Shown here piece by piece: positions 38,639 through 46,884 of a DNA stretch of 64,000 bases (positions are counted from its first letter, which is position 1; each line of letters opens with the position of its first letter). The DNA comes from Sediminibacterium sp. (GTDB lineage Bacteria; Bacteroidota; Bacteroidia; Chitinophagales; Chitinophagaceae). The notes under the pieces are model-generated. The model made no database searches. It saw only the letters and a list, made by a program, of their open reading frames with translations, and was not told where the DNA came from. Both the position numbers and the translations under genes were made by a program. The stretch covers positions 1 to 64,000 of the forward strand of contig JAJTDP010000003.1 of assembly GCA_021300455.1 (NCBI GenBank). The letters run 5' to 3'.

Positions 38639-40474
38639 TTATTTATGAAACGAATATACGATACCAGCAATTAATTGAACTCCTAAAGAAGGATATTCTG
38701 CCCAACGTTGATATTTTTTATCTAATAAGTTCTCCCCTTTAGCCCAGGCTTTCAAATGGGTGGTTAATTGATAGTTAAAAGAAGCGTTTAAGACTACTGC
38801 CTTATTTAAATCATAGGCATTATTAGCCTCGTTTTCAAACGTAGCGCCAGACCAATATTGCATACTTCCATTAAATGACCATTTTTTACTAGGATACCAA
38901 CTAAGCTCTCCATTCAAATTCAGCGGTAAAATACCCCAAGCATTGGTATTTTCTTTTATAGAATTAAACTGAATATACTTAGCATTCGCTTTTAGAATGA
39001 ATTGATCGCTTATTTGATAACGCATGGCTGTAACCAATTCTAAAGTAATTGCCCTGTATTCAAATATGGGTTGAAATTGTAAACCAAAAAATTGAGAGCT
39101 AGCGGTATTGTTTATTCGGTTGAAGAAAGGAATATTGCGATAATCATTTAAGGACAATCCAAAATTGTATTGTAAGTTTTTAGATGCACTGATAAAAAGA
39201 GATAATTCCTTTTTTTCTTGGGTGGTTATTTTTAATGAAGTAGGAGCAGCTATCCAAGGATTCACCATTGAAAGGATAGCATAATTATTATTGGTTAAAA
39301 TAGTTTGCCAATTAGCTACTAATAAATAGTTAGTATCCTTTAATTTTTTACTAAACTGAATAACTGGGAATAAAGCAAAATCTTGTGTAGTGAAACTAGG
39401 GTTAACACCTACTTTAATACCAGCATTCCATTTATTTAATTCAATGGAGGGTTGTATGATAAATATAGAATTGGCCTGATTCGTATAGTTTGTATGCGTA
39501 TACTTATTATAGTTATAACTAAAATCTAAATTCAAACTTCCAGTACCTTTTAATTTAAAACTCATTGGGTTGTACAATTCTACCCATAAATTATTAGTGG
39601 AGGCAAGACCTTTGAAATTTTCGAATTTAACAGTGGGGTTGAATAATTTATTGATTAAACTGTTATTTGAATTTTCATTCACCCATTTAATAGAAGTTCC
39701 AAACAACGTAAAAGGTTGTGCATAATCTGTTAAGGATAAACTACTATTATCTGGTACTAAACCAAACCTATACCTTTGTGTATTTTGTATAAAAGCTTCC
39801 GCTTGAACTGCGTATTTTTCATTTAATTGAAGGTTACCAATATAGGCAAAATTTTTATGGTTAAACTGCTGTAGGTATAGAATACCATTGGAGGTCTCCA
39901 AACTAGCTTCAAAGGCATGTGAATGTTTGTTTTCATCTATTGCATTGTAAGTAGCCTCAAAAAACTGATTGTTATAATTACCAAACCCTATTTTCAAATT
40001 GGTGGTATTCACTGGAAAAGAGGTCTCTTTTTCTTTATAGGATCTTGGAATTAAAGAGATTGGTCTGTATTGAAAGCTTAAATTTTGCGTGGGCACTTGA
40101 TAGTTAAGTACTGTAGTAAAAGTATCTATTTTATTCGTGGCTTTTGTGAAATTTAATTTTGCTATATTTTTCAGCTGTGGTTTAAAGGCTGAAATAATAC
40201 TCACTTCTTTTTCAGGGATAGTATCTAGTTTGGGTTTAGCTATATTATTAGCAATAATAAGTTTTGATAAATCGGCTGTTTCAATATTTAGCCTAGTAGT
40301 AGACTTCTTATTTTTCTTCTTACTAGATTTAACCGATTTCTTTTTCTTCTTAGTAACCGCTTTTTTACTAGCTGTAATCTTTGCCTTTTTCTTATTTTTT
40401 TGTTGGCTACTTCCTACCGTTAAGAAACAGAAAATACAAATGAATAAAAAAATATATTTTAAAAAATACTTCAT
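38639..40474 (-). CDS. outer-membrane beta-barrel (TonB-dependent receptor-like) protein with Lys-rich N-terminus
   Basis: Signal peptide, poly-Lys region, alternating beta strands, C-terminal NLLDKKYQRWAEYPSLGVQLIAGIVYSF. Confidence 0.8.
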   Translation of the reverse strand: MKYFLKYIFLFICIFCFLTVGSSQQKNKKKAKITASKKAVTKKKKKSVKSSKKKNKKSTTRLNIETADLSKLIIANNIAKPKLDTIPEKEVSIISAFKPQLKNIAKLNFTKATNKIDTFTTVLNYQVPTQNLSFQYRPISLIPRSYKEKETSFPVNTTNLKIGFGNYNNQFFEATYNAIDENKHSHAFEASLETSNGILYLQQFNHKNFAYIGNLQLNEKYAVQAEAFIQNTQRYRFGLVPDNSSLSLTDYAQPFTLFGTSIKWVNENSNNSLINKLFNPTVKFENFKGLASTNNLWVELYNPMSFKLKGTGSLNLDFSYNYNKYTHTNYTNQANSIFIIQPSIELNKWNAGIKVGVNPSFTTQDFALFPVIQFSKKLKDTNYLLVANWQTILTNNNYAILSMVNPWIAAPTSLKITTQEKKELSLFISASKNLQYNFGLSLNDYRNIPFFNRINNTASSQFFGLQFQPIFEYRAITLELVTAMRYQISDQFILKANAKYIQFNSIKENTNAWGILPLNLNGELSWYPSKKWSFNGSMQYWSGATFENEANNAYDLNKAVVLNASFNYQLTTHLKAWAKGENLLDKKYQRWAEYPSLGVQLIAGIVYSFHK

Positions 40475-40480
40475 AATGTG

Positions 40481-43400
40481 TTATTTAATTGTTGGTGTTT
40501 CAGTCAATTCTTTTAATTTTTGAGCAGCAACAATTTTAAGTGGTTCAATAGTGGCATTATCAGCTACACTCTTATAAGTAGCGATAGCATTAAAGCTGTC
40601 TTTCTGTGCAACATAAATATCGCCCAATAAAATATAGGTACTGGTTACCCAGTATTCATAAGAAGCTTGTTTTTTAATAATGTCAAAGGCCGTTTTCTCC
40701 GCTAAGCTTAACTTGTTTTGTATTAAATATAAATTAGCTAATTGGTAATGCGCTTCCGCTGTAATGACACTAGAGCCCGTTTTAATGACTTTATTAATTA
40801 TTTGTATAGCGGCACTGGTATCCCCAGCTATTAGTTTTTGATGGTAAATGATCATATTGGCCATTTCAATATCATCCATGGCGCTATTTTTATCCTCAAT
40901 AATTTCTTGGGCTATATTATTAGCATCCGCCCATTTCTGCGCTTTAAATTGGCATCTTAATAAACCCTTATTGGCTTCTACTACATTTTCCTTCTGAGTG
41001 GCTATTTGTAATAGTATAGAGAAATATTTTTCAGCTAAATTGTAATTTTGATAATTAAAGTAATTTAATCTTGCGGCTATCAGTGCTGCCCTTTCTGCAT
41101 AGATATTAGGAGCGATATCAGCTAATTTTGAAAAATAAACCAAGGCAGTATCATAGGATTGTTTAGAATAAGCGATTTCTGCTATTAAGTTGGTGGCTTC
41201 TAGACTATATCTTCCATTAGGGAATTTTTGTAAATAAGCGCTAAAGCCAATGGCCGATTCTGTATATCTTTTTTGTTCATATTTAATAACAGAAGCCCTG
41301 AATATTAAAGAATCTTGTTCATTCACTGTTAATGGATGTCCATAGTCGTTCATAAACTGAACATATAATTCTGGCGTTTGATCTTCGATAAAAATATTAC
41401 GGATATATTCAATAGCATTTTCACTTTCAGTAGAATTGGGATAAGATGCATATAAGTCTTTAAAAGTAGATAGGGCTATTATGTTTTTATCCAAATTAAA
41501 ATATACTATTCCTAATTTATAAAAAGTTTGAGGGTAAAATTGGGTAGCTGATTTATCTAAACTTATTTTAGTTAAAGGCGCAATAGCATCTTGAAACTTT
41601 TCTTGACTTACATAAGTATCTGCCAATTCCATTCTTGCATCATTAATATAAGTAGAGTTTGGAAAACTAGATTCAAAATTAGTAAGCATTTTAATTTTCT
41701 CATTCACCTTCCCTATGCCTCCTAATAGGGTTGCTTTTTGTAAAAATGCATAGTCGGCATAAGACCATGATAAATCTATTACTCGTTGGTAAGTAGCTAA
41801 GGCCTCATTCATTTTTTTTAACATCATCTGACAATCTGCAACTCTTACATAGGCATCTTGCTGAAAATGATTTAATGCTATACCTGGATCTAGACTTGAT
41901 ATCTCTTTAAACTGTAATAATGCTTTTTGATAAGCTCCATTTTTCAAAAAACAATAGCCTAATATATACCTGGCATTTGTCGCATTTACTTCTCCAACAT
42001 TAACAGGATCTAACATGTATTTCTGTAAATAACCAATAGCGTCTGCAATGAGGCCCATCTTATAACTTATTTCACCTAACCAAAAATGAGTAGCAGATAG
42101 GAAATTCCCATTATAAGGTGCGTTTCTTAGTTGATTCAATAAAGTATAGGCCTTCTCTACTTCTCCGTCATTGATATGGTTGCAGGATAGTCCATATAAA
42201 ATGGCTGGATATATTTTCAATAATTCAAGTGAAGGGTTTTCCACTAATTGATAAGCTTCTAATGCTTGCTTATAATTATTATTAAGTGCTAAGGCAGTAA
42301 TCCACAAAGCCTTTGATTCTGGGAAGTAAGTAGATTGAGGATAGTTTTCAATAAACTTATCTAATACAGTAACGGCAAGACTATATTCTTTAAGTTCTAC
42401 CAGTAATTTTCCATAGTTAAATAGTGAAATTTCTTTTTGTTCTAAATTGATACTCTTAGAAGCACAAAGCATAAAAGCATTCTTAGCTCCATTTTTATCA
42501 TTTACTTTCAAATAGGCTGTTCCCAATAAGTACATACTATTTTGACCTAATGAGTCATCTACATTGGCTAATTTTTTAAACCCTTCAATAGATTTTTCCC
42601 ATTGTTGATCTTGGAAATAACAAAATGAAAGTTGGTATAAGTCTTGAACTTCTACAATGTCTTGAGCAGCCACATATTTTGCCAGGTAAGGAACTGCTTT
42701 TTGATATTGTTTCTTTTCAAACAATAAATGCCCCATTAACTGCTGTAATTGTAAATTATAGTACTGCCCTTCTAATTGTAAAGCTCTTTCACAATTAACC
42801 ATGGCGGCATCTATATCTCCATTGAAATAGTATATCTGACTAATATAAAAGGGCGTTAAGCTAGCGTATGCTTCATTACTGCTGGCAATTTCAAAACAAG
42901 CTAAAGCCAAATTAAAGTCCTTTTTTTGAAGTGCAATGAAGCCTGCATAATAATTGGCATCGGTATAATACTTGGATTTTTTTAACTGTCTGATACTATT
43001 TAATAAATTGGTGGCCTTGTCCCAGTTACCTAATTTGAAATATAAATAACCTTGAAGATACTTCATGGTAATAAGCTCCTCGTTGTTCAAATCGGCAATA
43101 CTTACTTTATCAAAAGCATTCAAGGCCTCCTGGGTATTTTGTTTTTTTACGTAATAGTCCCCTAAATAGAAGTTAATTCTAGCCTTGAAAATTTTATTGT
43201 TGGAAGACTTTAGATAATTGATGGCTAAATTTTCAGCTGCCGGTTTTTGTAAAACAAGTGATAAATAAGTATAGTAGTAATTAATATCTTCTTGCTTAGG
43301 TTTTAAATGATAAGCCGTTTGGATATATTGAAAAGCAGCCAGTGTATCGCCCTGATGAAGTGCATGCACTCCTTTTTGAAAAACAGGGTCTAAGGATCTC

Positions 43401-43486
43401 GTGTTTTGGCTATATTGAGCTTTTGTCTGATATGCAAAAATCATTAATATAAATAAGGCCCCTACTCTAATGCTTAATGATTTCAT
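40481..43486 (-). CDS. large periplasmic tetratricopeptide repeat protein (1001 aa)
   Basis: Signal peptide; many TPR units, e.g. ALNAFDKVSIADLNNEELITMKYLQGYLYFKLGNWDKATNLL. Confidence 0.92.
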   Translation of the reverse strand: MKSLSIRVGALFILMIFAYQTKAQYSQNTRSLDPVFQKGVHALHQGDTLAAFQYIQTAYHLKPKQEDINYYYTYLSLVLQKPAAENLAINYLKSSNNKIFKARINFYLGDYYVKKQNTQEALNAFDKVSIADLNNEELITMKYLQGYLYFKLGNWDKATNLLNSIRQLKKSKYYTDANYYAGFIALQKKDFNLALACFEIASSNEAYASLTPFYISQIYYFNGDIDAAMVNCERALQLEGQYYNLQLQQLMGHLLFEKKQYQKAVPYLAKYVAAQDIVEVQDLYQLSFCYFQDQQWEKSIEGFKKLANVDDSLGQNSMYLLGTAYLKVNDKNGAKNAFMLCASKSINLEQKEISLFNYGKLLVELKEYSLAVTVLDKFIENYPQSTYFPESKALWITALALNNNYKQALEAYQLVENPSLELLKIYPAILYGLSCNHINDGEVEKAYTLLNQLRNAPYNGNFLSATHFWLGEISYKMGLIADAIGYLQKYMLDPVNVGEVNATNARYILGYCFLKNGAYQKALLQFKEISSLDPGIALNHFQQDAYVRVADCQMMLKKMNEALATYQRVIDLSWSYADYAFLQKATLLGGIGKVNEKIKMLTNFESSFPNSTYINDARMELADTYVSQEKFQDAIAPLTKISLDKSATQFYPQTFYKLGIVYFNLDKNIIALSTFKDLYASYPNSTESENAIEYIRNIFIEDQTPELYVQFMNDYGHPLTVNEQDSLIFRASVIKYEQKRYTESAIGFSAYLQKFPNGRYSLEATNLIAEIAYSKQSYDTALVYFSKLADIAPNIYAERAALIAARLNYFNYQNYNLAEKYFSILLQIATQKENVVEANKGLLRCQFKAQKWADANNIAQEIIEDKNSAMDDIEMANMIIYHQKLIAGDTSAAIQIINKVIKTGSSVITAEAHYQLANLYLIQNKLSLAEKTAFDIIKKQASYEYWVTSTYILLGDIYVAQKDSFNAIATYKSVADNATIEPLKIVAAQKLKELTETPTIK

Positions 43487-43551
43487 GCTACTTGTTTATT
43501 AATTACCCAAAATTACGCTGTACTAATAAAACGAAGCTTATTTACTGCTTA

Positions 43552-43583
43552 TTGTGGAAAAACATAATTCATTCGTAAATTTG
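43552..43583 (+). promoter_or_regulatory. candidate Bacteroidota sigma-70 promoter
   Basis: TTG (43552-43554), 21-nt spacer, TAAATTTG (43576-43583), upstream of ATG 43603. Confidence 0.65.
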
Positions 43584-43602
43584 TCAACAATAACAATAAA
43601 AC

Positions 43603-44013
43603 ATGTACGAATTCAACACACAGGTAAGAGTAAGGTATGCAGAAGCAGATCCTATGAATGTGGTTTACTATGGTAATTATGCTCAGTATTTCGAAGTGGG
43701 CAGAGTGGAAAGCTTAAGAAATTTAGGTATAAGCTATAAAGGCATTGAGGATATGGGTATTATGCTACCTGTAGTGGAATTAAATATTAAGTATTTAAGA
43801 CCTGCTAAATATGATGATTTACTAACCATCAAATCCCAAATTAAGGAACTACCTACAGAGCATAAAATTGTATTTGATCAGGAAATTTATAATGAGGAAG
43901 GAAAACTATTAACCATCGGTAAAGTGAAGCTTTATTTTATGGATAGCAAACTGGGTAAAAGGGTAACTATGCCGGCTATCATGCTTGAAAAACTAAGCAC
44001 CTATTTTAGATAA
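43603..44013 (+). CDS. acyl-CoA thioesterase (4HBT, YbgC-like)
   Basis: VRYAEADPMNVVYYGNYAQYFEVGRVESLR. Confidence 0.93.
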   Translation: MYEFNTQVRVRYAEADPMNVVYYGNYAQYFEVGRVESLRNLGISYKGIEDMGIMLPVVELNIKYLRPAKYDDLLTIKSQIKELPTEHKIVFDQEIYNEEGKLLTIGKVKLYFMDSKLGKRVTMPAIMLEKLSTYFR

Positions 44014-44059
44014 AAACCGCTGTTTTTTAGTTTACTTTGCACCCTATAACCCTGATTCA

Positions 44060-45316
44060 ATGAACCCTATTCAAGCTACCATTATTACCATCGGTGACGA
44101 GTTATTAATTGGGCAAGTAATTGATACAAATAGTGCCTTTATCGCACAAGCTTTATTAAAAATAGGCATACCTGTTACTAGTAGAATTGCAGTGGGTGAC
44201 AAAAAAACGGATATCATTAATGCCTTGGATACAGCTTCTCAAAAAAGCAAAATCATCATTTTAACAGGAGGATTAGGGCCAACAGCAGATGATATTACTA
44301 AACCCCTACTCAACGAATATTTTGGCGGCAAAATGATTATTCATCAGCCAAGTCTTGATCATATCACACATATTTTTGAGACAATCCACAAAAGGCCCAT
44401 GATTGATCGAAATAGAAAGCAAGCTGAGGTTCCAGACGTTTGTGAAGTGCTATTTAATGAAAAAGGAACTGCCCCTGGTATGTTATTTAAAAAAGATGGG
44501 GTTTATTATTTTTCATTGCCCGGTGTGCCTCATGAGATGAAATGGTTAATAGAAAATCAGGTTATTCCGGTCATACAAAAATCATTTACCACTGCTTTTA
44601 TTGCCCATAAAACACTTTTAACGGCAGGCATTGGAGAATCTTTTTTAGCAGAACAAATTGCCCATTTTGAAAATGCATTACCTGACTTTATTAAATTGGC
44701 TTACTTACCTAATATTGGAATGGTTCGCCTCAGACTAACTGGGTCTGGTCAAGATGAAAAAGTATTGGCAATTGAAGTGAATGCTCAATTTGAGGCATTG
44801 AAGGAAGCTGTAAAAGAATACTTAGTAACAGACGCAGACGAAACCATGGAAATGGTCGTGGGTAATTTATTAAAACAAAGGAACCAAACAGTGTCCACTG
44901 CCGAAAGTTGCACAGGTGGTTATATTGGTCATCTATTATCTAAAAATGCGGGTTCTTCCCAGTTTTACACGGGAGGTATTATTAGTTATGATAATCGCAT
45001 TAAAACCGAATTTTTAGACGTCCCTACTGAAATCTTACAAACGGTGGGAGCTGTGAGTAAAGAAGCCGTTGAACAAATGGCCTTAGCCGTTAGGGAGAAA
45101 ATGAATACCGATTATGCTATTTCGGTCAGTGGAATTATGGGGCCAAGTGGACAAACCGATGAAAAACCACTTGGAATGGTTTGGGTGGGTGTGGCGAATA
45201 GAGAAAAAGTGGTTTCTAAGGTATTTTATCTAAGGTTTGATAGGTTAAGGAATATAGAAGTAACGGCTAATCAAGCTATAAATTTACTAAGGTTATTAAT
45301 AATCAATAAGATTTAG
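44060..45316 (+). CDS. cinA: CinA-family competence/damage-inducible protein
   Basis: ATIITIGDELLIGQVIDTNSAFIAQAL, TGGLGPTADDITK, STAESCTGGYIGHLL, SVSGIMGPSGQTDEKPLGMVWVG. Confidence 0.96.
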   Translation: MNPIQATIITIGDELLIGQVIDTNSAFIAQALLKIGIPVTSRIAVGDKKTDIINALDTASQKSKIIILTGGLGPTADDITKPLLNEYFGGKMIIHQPSLDHITHIFETIHKRPMIDRNRKQAEVPDVCEVLFNEKGTAPGMLFKKDGVYYFSLPGVPHEMKWLIENQVIPVIQKSFTTAFIAHKTLLTAGIGESFLAEQIAHFENALPDFIKLAYLPNIGMVRLRLTGSGQDEKVLAIEVNAQFEALKEAVKEYLVTDADETMEMVVGNLLKQRNQTVSTAESCTGGYIGHLLSKNAGSSQFYTGGIISYDNRIKTEFLDVPTEILQTVGAVSKEAVEQMALAVREKMNTDYAISVSGIMGPSGQTDEKPLGMVWVGVANREKVVSKVFYLRFDRLRNIEVTANQAINLLRLLIINKI

Positions 45317-45319
45317 TCT

Positions 45320-45327
45320 TATTTTTG
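45320..45327 (+). promoter_or_regulatory. candidate -7 element for E2 gene
   Basis: TATTTTTG, 15 nt upstream of ATG 45343, immediately after the cinA stop. Confidence 0.55.
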
Positions 45328-45342
45328 CTAAAATTAACTCAT

Positions 45343-46845
45343 ATGCCAATTGTGGATCTAGTTTTACCTAAGTTGGGTGAAAGTATCATGGAGGCGACCA
45401 TTTTAAAATGGCATAAAAAAGTGGGTGATACCATTCAATTAGATGAAACTCTATTGGATATTGCTACAGATAAAGTAGATAGCGAAATTCCTTCCAGTAC
45501 TGAAGGTATAATTACAGAAATATTATTTGAAGTAAATAGCGTTGTTCCTATTGGAACTGTTATAGCAAGAATTAGCACCACAGCAAATGCGGCTGCTCCT
45601 ATCATAGCTACTCCCATTATTGAAAATATAGTGATACCTAAAATTGAAAGTATAGTAACTAATGAGCCTACTACTAAAGTAGAAGTACCATTTGTGCCTT
45701 CTGCTCCTGTTCAAAAAGAAATTATACCAAACATCGAGGTTAATACTAATTCTAATACTTCATCACTAGAAGCTAAATTCTACTCTCCCTTAGTTTTAAA
45801 TATTGCACAAAACGAAGGTGTGGGCATGGATGAATTGCAATATATTAATGGTACAGGAAACAATAGCAGAATTACTAAAAAAGATATTTTAGATTTTATT
45901 GCGCGCAAAAAAATGGCTATTCATTTAGCTAGTCCAATAGCAAATGAACAAATTATTAATGAGCAAATTGTACAAACGCAAACTATACAGGAACCAATTG
46001 TAAACGAACCCCCTACAAGACCGCTACTCAATAAGCCGTTAGATGTATATGCAAATACAACTTCTAATTTCTCGGCATCAAAATCTACTAAATTGGCAAA
46101 TCCCGATGAAGTGATTGTTTCAGGCGCCACCGAAATAATGGAAATGGATCGTATGCGTAAGTTAATTGCGAAGCATATGGTGGATAGTGTTCAAACTAGT
46201 CCCCATGTCACCTCTTTTGTAGAAGTGGATGTAACCAATATGGTGGTATGGAGAGATAAGGTAAAAGAGTTATTTGAAAGAAGAGAAGGAACTAAGATTA
46301 CTTATACCCCTATGTTCTTAGAATCCATTGCTACGGTGCTGGAGCAATTTCCTATGATCAATTGTAGTTTACAAAGCGATCAAATTATTCTTAAAAAAGA
46401 TATTAATATAGGAATGGCTACTGCTCTTCCAACTGGTAATTTAATTGTACCTGTTATTAAAGGAACGAATCAATTAAGTATAGTAGGTTTAACAAAGGCT
46501 GTCAATAACTTAGCGCAAGCTGCAAGAAATGGTCAATTAAAACCAACCGATACGCAAGGGGGTACCTTCACTGTTACCAATGTAGGTTCTTTTGGAAGTA
46601 TTATGGGTACACCCATTATTAATCAACCACAAGTAGCTATTCTAGCGTTAGGCGCCATTAAAAAAAGAGCCGTAGTGGTTGAAACACCTTCTGGCGATGC
46701 AATACTCGTTCGTCATATAATGTTTATAAGCATGAGCTATGATCACCGTATAGTAGATGGAGCCATGGGTTCTAAATTCTTATCCGCTGTAGGTAAAGAA
46801 ATTGAAAGCTGGGATCCCAATAGACAGTGGTTTCAATATGTATAA
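45343..46845 (+). CDS. 2-oxo acid dehydrogenase E2 (dihydrolipoamide acyltransferase)
   Basis: Lipoyl site DIATDKVDSEIPS, peripheral-subunit-binding domain YSPLVLNIAQNEGVGMDEL...SRITKKDIL, catalytic SYDHRIVDGAMGSKFL. Confidence 0.95.
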   Translation: MPIVDLVLPKLGESIMEATILKWHKKVGDTIQLDETLLDIATDKVDSEIPSSTEGIITEILFEVNSVVPIGTVIARISTTANAAAPIIATPIIENIVIPKIESIVTNEPTTKVEVPFVPSAPVQKEIIPNIEVNTNSNTSSLEAKFYSPLVLNIAQNEGVGMDELQYINGTGNNSRITKKDILDFIARKKMAIHLASPIANEQIINEQIVQTQTIQEPIVNEPPTRPLLNKPLDVYANTTSNFSASKSTKLANPDEVIVSGATEIMEMDRMRKLIAKHMVDSVQTSPHVTSFVEVDVTNMVVWRDKVKELFERREGTKITYTPMFLESIATVLEQFPMINCSLQSDQIILKKDINIGMATALPTGNLIVPVIKGTNQLSIVGLTKAVNNLAQAARNGQLKPTDTQGGTFTVTNVGSFGSIMGTPIINQPQVAILALGAIKKRAVVVETPSGDAILVRHIMFISMSYDHRIVDGAMGSKFLSAVGKEIESWDPNRQWFQYV

Positions 46846-46884
46846 TTAATTTTCCTTTTAAATTTTGCTTTTTTAAATCATTAT

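Noticed and set aside
40137-40523. 128-aa hydrophobic plus-strand ORF opposite the barrel gene
   Set aside because: Its Phe/Leu-rich composition is the antisense of the lysine-rich tract (AAA/AAG read as TTT/CTT); no independent coding signal.
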